A DNA stretch of 64,000 nucleotides. Origin: Hymenobacter yonginensis. Its GTDB lineage: Bacteria > Bacteroidota > Bacteroidia > Cytophagales > Hymenobacteraceae. The stretch covers positions 2,790,001 to 2,854,000 of the forward strand of contig NZ_CP115396.1 in the NCBI RefSeq assembly GCF_027625995.1. The letters run 5' to 3'. The translations under genes and the position numbers were made by a program. The notes below the pieces were generated by a model, which did no database searches, was not told where the DNA came from, and was given only the letters and a program-made list of their open reading frames with translations. Below are positions 1 through 8,437 of the stretch, piece by piece; within the stretch, counting starts at the first letter, position 1, and the number at the start of each line of letters is the position of its first letter.

Positions 1-624
1 GCGGCCCCCACGGCCGGCCTGCACTTCTCCGAGGCCGTACTGGCCGAATTGGCCGAACGCGGCCACCAGCAGGCCCGCGTAACGCTGCACGTGGGCGCCG
101 GCACCTTCCAGCCTGTGAAAGCCGACCGCATGGACGGCCACGCCATGCACGGCGAACCCATCAGCGTGAGCCGGGTGGTGCTGGAGCAGCTGCTGCACCA
201 CGCCCCGCACCCGATTATTGCCGTGGGCACCACCAGCCTGCGCACGCTGGAAAGCCTATACTGGCTGGGCGTACAGGCCGCGCAGGGCCTGCTCCCGACC
301 GACAGCACGCCCCACGTAAGCCAGTGGCAGCCCTACGAGCCCGGCTCCGACCTGCCCACGGCCGCCGCCCTGCAGGCCCTGCTGCACCACCTTGACACGC
401 AGCAGCAGGACGCACTGCACGCCACCACCCAGCTGCTCATCGCGCCCGGCTACCGCTTCCGCCTGATTCAGGGGCTGGTTACCAACTTCCATCAGCCCGA
501 AAGCACGCTCCTGCTGCTAGTAGCCGCCCTGCTCGGCCCCGACTGGCGCCGCGTCTACGACCACGCGCTGGCCAACGGCTACCGTTTCCTGAGCTACGGC
601 GACAGTTCGTTGTTGCTGCCGTAG
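1..624 (+). CDS. queA: S-adenosylmethionine:tRNA ribosyltransferase-isomerase, 3' part
   Basis: This is the C-terminal part of QueA, which transfers and isomerises the ribosyl group of S-adenosylmethionine onto 7-aminomethyl-7-deazaguanine in tRNA to make epoxyqueuosine. The frame is open from base 1 and begins inside the family's AAPTAGLHF motif. It continues through HVGAGTFQPV, the TTSLRTLES block and the C-terminal VTNFHQPESTLLLLV block, all typical of QueA. The 5' part, about the first 150 residues, lies outside the window. The stop at 622-624 is clean, so the gene is cut only by the window edge. Family assignment is firm. Confidence 0.95.
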   Translation, partial: AAPTAGLHFSEAVLAELAERGHQQARVTLHVGAGTFQPVKADRMDGHAMHGEPISVSRVVLEQLLHHAPHPIIAVGTTSLRTLESLYWLGVQAAQGLLPTDSTPHVSQWQPYEPGSDLPTAAALQALLHHLDTQQQDALHATTQLLIAPGYRFRLIQGLVTNFHQPESTLLLLVAALLGPDWRRVYDHALANGYRFLSYGDSSLLLP

Positions 625-748
625 CCAAGGGAGGTAATTGTGCTTTTGCCGGGTTGAAAACCGCATTTGTAGCCGCATCAGCAACCTATTTCAGGAGCGC
701 CGTATAAGGGCTCAGGTTTACCTAAAACCTCTCCTAAAATCAGAAATC

Positions 749-1066
749 ATGAAAAAGATGCTCATGCTGCTTGCTGCAGCTACCTTTTCCACTGCCGCTT
801 TCGCCCAAGGCGACAAAGTAGTTGTGCGTGACGAAGCTACCGGTGCTAAAGCCGAAACCACTGTGCGCGACAACGGTACGGTGAAAACCGAAACCCGCAC
901 CGGCCGCACGGAAGCTGGCCAGAAGGCCTACAACACTAAAGAAGACGTAAAGTACGCTGGCAAGAAAACCGGCCGTACCGTAGAAAAAGGCGCTAAAAAA
1001 GCCGGCCGTGGCATCAAGAAAGGCGCCAAAGCCGTGAAAAACAAAGCCGAGGATATCGTTGACTAA
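749..1066 (+). CDS. small exported basic protein of unknown function
   Basis: A 105-residue protein starting at the ATG at 749. Residues 1-19 form a clear Sec signal peptide ending in AFAQ, which is why this start is preferred over the in-frame start 111 nt upstream, which would bury the signal. The mature part is very rich in Lys, Gly, Thr and Ala. It contains loosely repeated GKKTGRTVEKGAKKAGRGIK-like units, so it is strongly basic and probably extended or periplasmic. I do not recognise a family. It stands alone downstream of queA. A TTTG at 666-669 spaced 17 nt from TATTTCAG at 687 is a weak promoter candidate. Confidence 0.7.
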   Translation: MKKMLMLLAAATFSTAAFAQGDKVVVRDEATGAKAETTVRDNGTVKTETRTGRTEAGQKAYNTKEDVKYAGKKTGRTVEKGAKKAGRGIKKGAKAVKNKAEDIVD

Positions 1067-1127
1067 CTCCCGGATTCAGCCGGAAAGCCTGGGCTTTTCC
1101 AGACAATCCGGCTGAGGTAGATTACAG

Positions 1128-1160
1128 AAAAAGGGCTTGCCAGATGGCAAGCCCTTTTTG
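1128..1160. terminator. bidirectional intrinsic terminator
   Basis: A hairpin with arms AAAGGGCTTGCC and GGCAAGCCCTTT around a 4-nt loop, flanked by A and T runs on both sides. It lies between the small exported protein gene (+) and the end of the M14 peptidase gene (-) and can serve both. Confidence 0.8.
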
Positions 1161-1238
1161 TTGTCAAGCGGCAGCGAAATTCGCCCGCGCCGTCCACGAA
1201 ATCCGTGAACTCCGACTAATCCGCAAAAATCCGTGATG

Positions 1239-3836
1239 CTATTGGCCCACGAAGAACAGGGCGTTGCCGAACAGCAGCTTGCCGCCCTGCCAGAAGCCCC
1301 GGAACAGCGGGTTGTCGGCCATGTAGATGACCTGGCCGCGGCCCATGTCCTGGGCGCCGAACACGAACGTATCGGTGAGCTTGCGGCGGGCCTGGCGGCC
1401 GGCGAAACCGGCAGCATAGTTGTCGCGCTTGAGCACGCCCACGTTCCAGCCGCCTTCGCCGAGGAAGCGGTAGTTGAGCGTGTCGCGCACGAGGGCGAAG
1501 TAGGTGTCGCCGTAACCGAAGGCCAGCGGGTGCGTGTTGTCGAGCTGCACGCGGTAGACGCTGCCCTGCACGCGCTGCCCGATCTGCTCACGCTCGGCGT
1601 TAGCGTAGGGCTTGAGCAGGCGGTAGGGATTGGTTTTCTTGGTGGCCGAGCTATCGGCGGGCTTTGTGCGCAGCAGGAAGTCTTTTTTGCCAGCCAGAAA
1701 CGCCGAGGCGCCTTCCATAGCAATGAGGCGGCCACCGCCGCGCACCCACGTTTTGAGGGCTTCCAGCTGCCGCTCGCTGTAGATGTCGGAATAGTCGCCA
1801 TCGGGCAGAATCAGCACGTCGAACTTGGCCAACGGCACCGAGCGCAGATAGTCGGAGCCCAGCACCGTGACGGGGTAGCCAATCTGCTGCTCAAAGAAGT
1901 GCCACACCTCCCCAAACGCCGTCGACGACACGCCTTCGCCGGCCACTACGGCCACGTTGGGCCGCGCCACGTTGCGCACGTAGCCTGAGCCCAGGTCGGC
2001 CCCGGAGGTCGAGAAACCCGATTTCACGGCCTGCAACATCACGCCCGACGAATCGGCCTGGGCGCGCACCAGTTGGTCGAATTTCGCGCCCATGGTTTCG
2101 TTGCCAGTGCGGGTGATGACCAAGGTGCCGGGCTGGTACTTCTGGCCTTCTGCCTCAAAGGCCCGGCCCGCCACGCGCACTTTCACTTTCTGCTGCAACA
2201 GGCGGCTTAGGAAGCGCACGTCCTGCAGGTTGTTCCAGCGCGCCACGTAAGCGTAGGGCTGCCCGGTAGCAGCCGAGTTGTTGAGCGTGGCTTTGCTGGG
2301 GGCCTTGCCGTCGGTGGCAATCCGGTCTTTCAGGGCGTACGATTTCAGGCCGAACGAATACGGCAGCGCCCAGGCGGTGATGTCGTAGGTCAGGGAGTCT
2401 TCTAGGGCCGGGCGGGGCTCAAACAGCACTTTCACCAGCGTAGACTTCGGCTGGAACATGCTTACTACCACGTCCTGAGCTTCTACCTGCACGTTTTCCT
2501 CTTTGCCGCTGAAGTAGTTGAAGCCGCGGGTGCGCTGGCGGCGCGGCGCGTAGCCGTACTGAATCTGCTGGCGCTCCAGGTACTGCGTGAAGGCCTTGAG
2601 CTGGCCCGGGTCGCCGGCTCCGGCCACCACGAACGTCTTGTAGGTACCGCGCGGCTTGGTACGGGCATCATCGAAGTACTTCTTGAACTCCCGGATGAGT
2701 TCGGGCTGGCGCTCCGAGGCGGCCCGGATAGTAGCCAGGCTGGCCGCGTGGTGGTGGCTGATGCGCTGGGCCAGCGTGAGCGTGTCGCCGTCGGCCTTGG
2801 CGTAGCGCACGCCGGCGCGGCCCGAGCCGCCCTGCTCGTAGGTCATGCCGATGGCGCCGTTGAACGACGGGTAGGTGTCGCCGTAGCTGGGGTAGAACAG
2901 GTCGTAGGTTTCGCGGGTGAAGTAGAGCCAGTTGTTTTTGTCGAACACCGTGCGGTTGTAGTCCCCGATAATGCCCTGAAACTTGCGCTGGAAGTCGGTA
3001 ATATCCTCGTGGTAGGGCTTGGCGGCCGGCGAGAAGTAGTACGGGTCGTCGGGGCCCATTTCGTGGAAATCGGCGTGCACCTGGGGCAGCCACTGGTTGT
3101 AGAGCGTGACACGCTGGCGGCTCTCCTGCTGGGTCTGCCAGGCCCAGTCGCGGTTCAGGTCGAAGTAGTAGTGGTTGTAGCGGCCACCAGGCCAGGGCTC
3201 ATGGTGCTCCCAGGCGTAGGGCGAGGCATTCGGCGACTGGGCCCGCACGCGGTTGTACCACTGCGCATACCGCTCGTGGCCGTCGGGGTTCACGCAGGGG
3301 TCAATCAGCAGCACGGTATGCTGCAGGTACTCACGGGTCTGCTCGTTCTGGGGGTTGGCCAGGTCATACAGCACCTGCATCACGGCCTCCGACGACACAG
3401 CCTCGTTGCCGTGGATGTTGTAGCTGAGCCACACCACGGCCGGAGCTTCGGTACGGGCGGTGCCGGACTGCAGGCCGGCCAGGCGCAGGTTATTCTGGCG
3501 GATATCGTCGAGGCGGGCTAGGTTCTCGGGCGTTCCGACCTGCACCACTTCCAGCGGGCGGTTTTCGTAGGTGCTGCCGTAGGGCTGCACGCGCATACGG
3601 CCGGTGGAGTGGGCGGCCACGTGCTCTACGTAGCGCAGCAGCGTGGCGTGCGGCGTGAAGCGGGCACCCAGCTCATAGCCCAGAAACTGCGCGGGCGTGA
3701 GCAGCGCGCCGGTTTCGGAAGAGGTGGCGGGGGTGGTCTGGGCGTGGGCCGGCAGCGCGGCCGGGCCACCCAGCAGCGCCAGCCCACAGGCCAGCATAGC
3801 GGTAAGCCTACGGGGGAGGCAGTACACTTCTCTCAT
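1239..3836 (-). CDS. secreted M14-family zinc metallopeptidase with C-terminal GATase1-like domain
   Basis: An 865-residue exported protein. Residues 1-33 are a signal peptide ending ALPAHAQ. The M14 carboxypeptidase fold follows: H142 and E145 in HGNE are the first two zinc ligands, NPDG is at 183-186, DLNRD at 226-230, and the third ligand is H254 or H258 in VHADFHEMG. E334 in MTYEQGG is the likely catalytic glutamate. Around residues 610-720 there is an alpha/beta segment (VLILPDGDYSD, then WVRGGGRLIAMEG) resembling the class-I glutamine amidotransferase-like domains often fused to Bacteroidota M14 proteins. It probably cleaves peptides in the periplasm or outside the cell. No T9SS C-terminal sorting domain is apparent. 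It is a single-gene unit ending at a shared terminator. Confidence 0.9.
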   Translation of the reverse strand: MREVYCLPRRLTAMLACGLALLGGPAALPAHAQTTPATSSETGALLTPAQFLGYELGARFTPHATLLRYVEHVAAHSTGRMRVQPYGSTYENRPLEVVQVGTPENLARLDDIRQNNLRLAGLQSGTARTEAPAVVWLSYNIHGNEAVSSEAVMQVLYDLANPQNEQTREYLQHTVLLIDPCVNPDGHERYAQWYNRVRAQSPNASPYAWEHHEPWPGGRYNHYYFDLNRDWAWQTQQESRQRVTLYNQWLPQVHADFHEMGPDDPYYFSPAAKPYHEDITDFQRKFQGIIGDYNRTVFDKNNWLYFTRETYDLFYPSYGDTYPSFNGAIGMTYEQGGSGRAGVRYAKADGDTLTLAQRISHHHAASLATIRAASERQPELIREFKKYFDDARTKPRGTYKTFVVAGAGDPGQLKAFTQYLERQQIQYGYAPRRQRTRGFNYFSGKEENVQVEAQDVVVSMFQPKSTLVKVLFEPRPALEDSLTYDITAWALPYSFGLKSYALKDRIATDGKAPSKATLNNSAATGQPYAYVARWNNLQDVRFLSRLLQQKVKVRVAGRAFEAEGQKYQPGTLVITRTGNETMGAKFDQLVRAQADSSGVMLQAVKSGFSTSGADLGSGYVRNVARPNVAVVAGEGVSSTAFGEVWHFFEQQIGYPVTVLGSDYLRSVPLAKFDVLILPDGDYSDIYSERQLEALKTWVRGGGRLIAMEGASAFLAGKKDFLLRTKPADSSATKKTNPYRLLKPYANAEREQIGQRVQGSVYRVQLDNTHPLAFGYGDTYFALVRDTLNYRFLGEGGWNVGVLKRDNYAAGFAGRQARRKLTDTFVFGAQDMGRGQVIYMADNPLFRGFWQGGKLLFGNALFFVGQ

Positions 3837-4013
3837 CAGGTAGCGGAAAGGATTGAAGGCGGCAAGGTAAGCAGCGGGTGACAGATGCCGCGTACCGCGA
3901 AAGTTGGTTGCGCGGCACCCGGATTCGCTGAAAGTCCCGCCCGGCGCTGAAAAGTTGCGCAGCCTGTGGTAGTTTGGGGTGTCTGTTAGCCGTTCCTTTT
4001 CTCCCTACCCATC

Positions 4014-5933
4014 ATGACCCACACTTACCTCCGCTCGGCACTGCTGGCGGGAATCCTGCTGGCGGCGGCGGCCCCGGCCCGTGCCCAGCTCGTCACCCCT
4101 GCCGAAAAAGCCTACCAGGCCCAGCTGGCCGCCGACACGCTCTACATCCAGCAGCACTACACCAAAACGGAATACCAGATTCCGATGCGCGACGGCCGCA
4201 AGCTCTACACCGTGGTGTACGCGCCCAACGACGCCGATAAGGTGAAGTACCCGATTATGCTCAACCGCACGCCCTACGCCGTAGGGCCCTACGGCGCGGG
4301 CAAGTACAAGTACGCTCTCGGGCCCAGCAGCACCATGATGCGCGAGGGCTACATCTTCGCTTACCAGGACGTGCGCGGCCGCTACATGTCGGAGGGCGAG
4401 TTTGTGGACGTGCGGCCCGAGAAGGACACGCACAGCGGCAAAAATGACATCGACGAGGGCACCGACACCTTCGATACCATTGCCTGGCTACTGAAAAACG
4501 GCCCCAAAAACAACGGCCGCGTGGGCCAGTGGGGCATCAGCTACCCCGGCTTCTATACCGCCACTGGCCTGCTCAGCCGCCACCCGGCCCTGAAAGCCGC
4601 CTCGCCCCAGGCCCCCATTGCCGACTGGTTCTGGGATGACTTTCACCACAACGGCGCGTTTTTCCTGCCGCACGCCTTCAACTTCTACGCTAGCTTCGGG
4701 CTGCCGCGCCCCACGCCTACGCCCACCGGCAACCCCGGCTTCAAGCACGGCACCCCCGACGGCTACGACTTCTTCCTGAAGATGGGGCCGCTGAAAAACG
4801 CCGACGCCCGCTACTACAAAGGCCAGGTGGCGTTCTGGAAGGACATCGTGGCGCACCCCAACTACGACCAGTTCTGGCAGGAGCGCAACCTACGCCCGCA
4901 CCTCAAAAACCTCAACAAAGGCACCGCCATCCTCACCGTGGGCGGCTTCAACGATGCCGAAGACCTGTTTGGGGCGCTGGAAATCTACAAGAGCATCGAG
5001 CGGCAGAATCCCGGCCAGCGCAACGGCCTCGTGATGGGGCCGTGGGTGCACGGCGGCTGGGCCCGCGGCCTGGGCGAACTGGTCGGCAACGTCGATTACG
5101 GCCCGTCGCCGTCGCAGTATTATCAGAAGGAAATAGAGGCGCCCTTCTTCAAGGCCAACCTGAAAGACGGCAAGTCCGCCGCCACGCCCGAAGCTACCGT
5201 GTTTGAAAGCGGCACCAACCGCTGGCGCACCTTCGATGCCTGGCCGCCCAAAGAAGCCAAGGAAAAGGTGCTGTACTTCCAGCCCAACGGCATGATTTCG
5301 TTCGAGAAGCCCGCCAGCGGCGCCGAATTCGACCAGTACCTGAGCGACCCGGCCCACCCGGTGCCGTCCAACGAAGGCATGGCCACCGGCATGACCAAGG
5401 AGTACATGACCGATGACCAGCGCTTTGCCTCGCGCCGCCCCGACGTGCTGACCTACCAGACCGACGTGCTGACCGAGGACATGACGCTGGCCGGCCCCAT
5501 CCAGGCGCTGCTGCAGGTGGCCACCACCGGCACCGACGCCGACTGGGTGGTGAAAATCATCGACGTGTACCCCAACGACACGCCTGACAACCCGCGCCTG
5601 CTGCCCAACGTGCGCCTCGGTGGCTACCAGCAGATGGTGCGCTCGGAGGTGATGCGCGGCCGGTTCCGCAACAGCTTCGAGATGCCCGAGGCCTTCGTGC
5701 CGGGCCAGGTGACGGCCGTGCCCTTCACGGTGCAGGACCTGTGCCACACCTTCCGCAAGGGCCACCGCCTGATGGTGCAGGTGCAAAGCACCTGGTTCCC
5801 GATGGTGGACCGCAACCCGCAGACCTTCGTGCCCAACATCTTCGAGGCCGACGAGAAGGATTTCCAGACGGCCACGCACCGCCTCTACCACTCGCCGCAA
5901 CACGCCTCGCAGCTCACGCTGAAAGTGCTGTAG
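4014..5933 (+). CDS. secreted CocE/NonD (peptidase S15) family hydrolase
   Basis: A 639-residue hydrolase with a signal peptide at residues 1-25 (ARAQ cleavage). The N-terminal alpha/beta-hydrolase domain carries YQDVRGRYMSEGEF and the nucleophile S176 in GISYPG. GPWVHGGW probably carries the catalytic His, and GGFNDAED lies between. The C-terminal part matches the beta-sandwich PepX_C domain (DWVVKIIDVYPND, VQSTWFPMVDRN). Members cleave X-Pro dipeptides, glutaryl-7-ACA, cocaine or other esters and amides, so the substrate cannot be assigned. It is divergent from the M14 peptidase gene across a 177-bp gap, which suggests, without proving, a shared role in extracellular peptide use. Confidence 0.92.
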   Translation: MTHTYLRSALLAGILLAAAAPARAQLVTPAEKAYQAQLAADTLYIQQHYTKTEYQIPMRDGRKLYTVVYAPNDADKVKYPIMLNRTPYAVGPYGAGKYKYALGPSSTMMREGYIFAYQDVRGRYMSEGEFVDVRPEKDTHSGKNDIDEGTDTFDTIAWLLKNGPKNNGRVGQWGISYPGFYTATGLLSRHPALKAASPQAPIADWFWDDFHHNGAFFLPHAFNFYASFGLPRPTPTPTGNPGFKHGTPDGYDFFLKMGPLKNADARYYKGQVAFWKDIVAHPNYDQFWQERNLRPHLKNLNKGTAILTVGGFNDAEDLFGALEIYKSIERQNPGQRNGLVMGPWVHGGWARGLGELVGNVDYGPSPSQYYQKEIEAPFFKANLKDGKSAATPEATVFESGTNRWRTFDAWPPKEAKEKVLYFQPNGMISFEKPASGAEFDQYLSDPAHPVPSNEGMATGMTKEYMTDDQRFASRRPDVLTYQTDVLTEDMTLAGPIQALLQVATTGTDADWVVKIIDVYPNDTPDNPRLLPNVRLGGYQQMVRSEVMRGRFRNSFEMPEAFVPGQVTAVPFTVQDLCHTFRKGHRLMVQVQSTWFPMVDRNPQTFVPNIFEADEKDFQTATHRLYHSPQHASQLTLKVL

Positions 5934-5951
5934 GAGGTATTAAAGCGGCAC

Positions 5952-5989
5952 AAAAAAAGCTCCCCGGCCAGTGCCGGGGAGCTTTTTTT
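5952..5989. terminator. bidirectional intrinsic terminator
   Basis: An A7 run, then AGCTCCCCGGC / GCCGGGGAGCT arms, then a T7 run. It lies 18 nt after the CocE-family stop and 13 nt from the end of the opposing small membrane-protein gene. Confidence 0.9.
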
Positions 5990-6002
5990 GTGGATTCTGG
6001 CG

Positions 6003-6269
6003 CTAGAAGCGGGCCACGTTGTTGTAGTCGAAGCTTTCTTCCTGCTCTTTTTCTTCGAGCTCATATAGCACCCCTTCCGCCACACCTCGCCCAAACAGGC
6101 TGATGCCGGCGTTGAGTACGCCCAGGGCCAGGGTACCGGCTACTACCCATTCGCTGGCGGGAGCACCGTGCTGCTTTTTGCTGGCCGCCCACTGCACCAG
6201 GCAGGAACCCAAGCCGATTACCATGAGTCCACTGGGGGCAAACAGCAGCCATTTTTTCTTGTGCGTCAT
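6003..6269 (-). CDS. small two-helix membrane protein, unknown function
   Basis: An 88-residue protein read from the ATG at 6267-6269 (MTHKKKWLLF). The longer in-frame start at 6323 only adds a non-membrane-like leader. Positively charged KKK precedes a first hydrophobic helix at about residues 6-26, and a second at about 38-58 follows a KKQHG loop. The acidic C-terminus (LEEKEQEESFDYNN) is probably cytoplasmic. I do not recognise the family. It faces the CocE-family gene and uses the same terminator. Confidence 0.6.
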   Translation of the reverse strand: MTHKKKWLLFAPSGLMVIGLGSCLVQWAASKKQHGAPASEWVVAGTLALGVLNAGISLFGRGVAEGVLYELEEKEQEESFDYNNVARF

Positions 6270-6367
6270 CGGGAAACGGAAGTTAGAGGGCGGGAATTTG
6301 GAAGGGATGATGAAGGTAAGCACGAAACCACGGGAAAAGCCGTGCCGGCCTGCTTTATTTCCAATCG

Positions 6368-6375
6368 TACCTTTG
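6368..6375 (+). promoter_or_regulatory. candidate -7 promoter box TACCTTTG
   Basis: An exact match to the Bacteroidetes TAnnTTTG -7 element about 95 nt upstream of the gene at 6470. No good -33 TTTG is visible at 17-20 nt, so the call rests on the -7 box and its position. Confidence 0.4.
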
Positions 6376-6469
6376 CGGCGTAGGGTTACAAAATATCCTG
6401 CCTGCTTTTCCTTTTCCGTAACCGCCAGCGGCTTTTTTCAGGCAGCTGGCGCCAGGTTTCCCTGCTGCT

Positions 6470-6937
6470 ATGCCCGCATTCGAAGACTTACTGCACGAAG
6501 CGTTTCGCCGCGTGCCCAACCCGGCCCCTTTTCTTGCGCCAACCACCCTGGCCGCCTACAGCGAGCTGCAGCAGGCCCCGGCCCGCGACCTGTCGTTTCG
6601 GTTTGAGCGGGTGCGGCTGGCTACGGCCATGAGCATTCTGCAACTGCTCTCCGACCTCGGCGACAACGACGACAGCCGCAAGGTGGTAGAGGCCCTGAAC
6701 CGCGCCCTGCAGGCCCGCTCCATCGCCGAAATCGACAACGTGATGCATAAGGAGGCCAAGGCCTTCGAGCGCCTCTACACCAACCTATACGTCAACGACG
6801 AAGGCGAGCTGCTGCTGAACCTGTTCGAGCGCACCCTCGACGCCGATTCCCAGGCCCTGATGGACGACGTCCTCCGGGAGGCCACCGCCCTGGCCGCCAC
6901 CCTGGATTTCGAGCGCGACGAAGACGACTACGAGTAA
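6470..6937 (+). CDS. acidic helical protein, unknown function
   Basis: A 155-residue cytoplasmic protein without signal peptide or membrane segment. It looks all-helical, with a run of heptad-like segments at about 45-130 and a very acidic C-terminus (DFERDEDDYE). Codon use fits the neighbouring genes and the reading frame is bounded by a promoter-like box upstream and a terminator downstream, so it is probably a real gene. I recognise no domain or catalytic motif. It could be a lineage-specific conserved protein. Confidence 0.65.
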   Translation: MPAFEDLLHEAFRRVPNPAPFLAPTTLAAYSELQQAPARDLSFRFERVRLATAMSILQLLSDLGDNDDSRKVVEALNRALQARSIAEIDNVMHKEAKAFERLYTNLYVNDEGELLLNLFERTLDADSQALMDDVLREATALAATLDFERDEDDYE

Positions 6938-6979
6938 GCTACAGGCAGCGCACAACTGTGGCAGCCTGCTAAAAGACAC

Positions 6980-7017
6980 AAAAAAGCGCCCCTGCCAGCT
7001 GGCAGGGGCGCTTTTTT
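6980..7017. terminator. bidirectional intrinsic terminator
   Basis: Arms AAAAAAGCGCCCCTGCCAG and CTGGCAGGGGCGCTTTTTT are nearly perfect. It separates the 6470 gene (+) from the end of SusD pair A (-). Confidence 0.9.
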
Positions 7018-7036
7018 GGTTTAACAGAACCGAAGC

Positions 7037-8416
7037 TTAATTGTAGCCGGGGTTCTGCACGAGCGCCTTATTGAGGTTGGTATCGTGCAGCGGAATTGGG
7101 AACACCAGGCGGGGGCTGTTCCAGGGCAGCGTACCGGCCGACAGCTGACGGCGGCGCAGGTCGTGGATGCGGGCACCTTCGAAAGCCAGCTCCAGCTGCC
7201 GCTCCTTCAGGATATCGGCTACCGTTACGGCTGTCAGCGGCGTGGCCTGAGCCCGCTCGCGGATGGTATTCACATCTTCCAACGGCGTGGCGCCAATGCT
7301 GGTGCCCAGTTCGCGGTTGGCTTCGGCGCGGATCAGGTACATCTCAGCCAGCCGGATAACCGGGATATTCTGGCCGAAGTTGTTCCATTTGGTGCTGCGA
7401 ATCCGGCCGGCGCGGCCACCCTGATCTTCGATGAAGAGCAGCGTGAAGCGCGCATCGGTAGGCTCATACTTGGCCAGGAACGGCGCCAGTACAGCCACGT
7501 CGCCGCGGGCAAAATCTGAAGGAGCGAAGAACGTAGCCAGACCATCGTTGGCAGCGCCAGCATTGTACTGGTCGTTCTGCTGAATCTCAAACAGCGACTC
7601 GCTGGAGTTGCGCGTGCGGAACGGGCCGGTTACGGAGGGCGTAAGGAAGGCCGCGCTGTTCTCAATCACGTCGTTGGCCAGCGTGCGGGCCTGCGCGTAG
7701 TTGCTCTGCTGCAGGTAGAGGCGCGCCAGCATGGCTTTTGCCGTGAACTTGTTCACGCGGCCGCTGCCGCTGGCATTTTCCTCGGGCAGCAGCGTCTCGG
7801 CAGCCCGTAGGTCGGCAATGGCTTGGGCATACACCTCACCTACCGTGGCACGTGCCAGCTGCTGCGACGCCTGCTCGGCCGTTTTGTTGGCCGTCAGCGT
7901 CAGGGGCACACCGGGGTTGCTGGCTCCAGCCTGGAAGGGCAGACCATAGAGGCGCACCAGCTCGAAGAAGAGCGCGCCCCGGATAAAGCGGGCTTCGCCT
8001 TCGTACTGAGCTTTCAGGTCGGCATCCGTCACGACGGGCAGGGCCTCCAGAATGATGTTGGTGAAGTTGATGGTCTGATACGCCACCTGCCAGGTACGCG
8101 TAGCCTCGGCATTGTTGCTTTGCATCAGGCGCCGAAACACGTCGCGGTAGCTGGTAAACGTCCCCTGCCACAGCACGTAGTCTTCGGGGGCGAGCAGCTC
8201 AGGCAGCAGCGAGAAGTTGGTGCCATACAGGGCTCCGTTGTCGAGCTTGGCATAAGCGCCTACAATGGCGCTTTCCAGCTTATCAGCAGTATCGAGAGCA
8301 GTAGCGGCATCTACCTGCGTGGTAGGCGCCAGGTCCAGCTGCTTTTCGCACGCCGAGAGGCCCAGCGTCAGGAGCAGGCCCAGCGAAGCAGTCCGTCCGA
8401 AAGAAGATATCTTCAT
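7037..8416 (-). CDS. SusD/RagB-family nutrient-binding lipoprotein (pair A)
   Basis: A 459-residue outer-membrane lipoprotein. The signal ends in the lipobox LSAC with Cys at about residue 23. The mature N-terminus (EKQLDLAPTTQVD) and the C-terminus LVQNPGYN are typical of SusD. TPR-like helices lie in the middle, including YLIRAEANRELG and RQLELAFEGARIHDLRR. It acts as the substrate-capturing lid on the SusC transporter encoded 21 nt upstream in the same operon. The substrate cannot be told from sequence, and no glycan- or protein-degrading gene sits next to the pair. Confidence 0.93.
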   Translation of the reverse strand: MKISSFGRTASLGLLLTLGLSACEKQLDLAPTTQVDAATALDTADKLESAIVGAYAKLDNGALYGTNFSLLPELLAPEDYVLWQGTFTSYRDVFRRLMQSNNAEATRTWQVAYQTINFTNIILEALPVVTDADLKAQYEGEARFIRGALFFELVRLYGLPFQAGASNPGVPLTLTANKTAEQASQQLARATVGEVYAQAIADLRAAETLLPEENASGSGRVNKFTAKAMLARLYLQQSNYAQARTLANDVIENSAAFLTPSVTGPFRTRNSSESLFEIQQNDQYNAGAANDGLATFFAPSDFARGDVAVLAPFLAKYEPTDARFTLLFIEDQGGRAGRIRSTKWNNFGQNIPVIRLAEMYLIRAEANRELGTSIGATPLEDVNTIRERAQATPLTAVTVADILKERQLELAFEGARIHDLRRRQLSAGTLPWNSPRLVFPIPLHDTNLNKALVQNPGYN

Positions 8417-8437
8417 GATTGAAAAGTCGTTTGCAGA

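Noticed and set aside
638-748. Upstream in-frame extension of the small exported protein gene to 638
   Set aside because: It would place 37 residues before an obvious signal peptide and includes the putative promoter.
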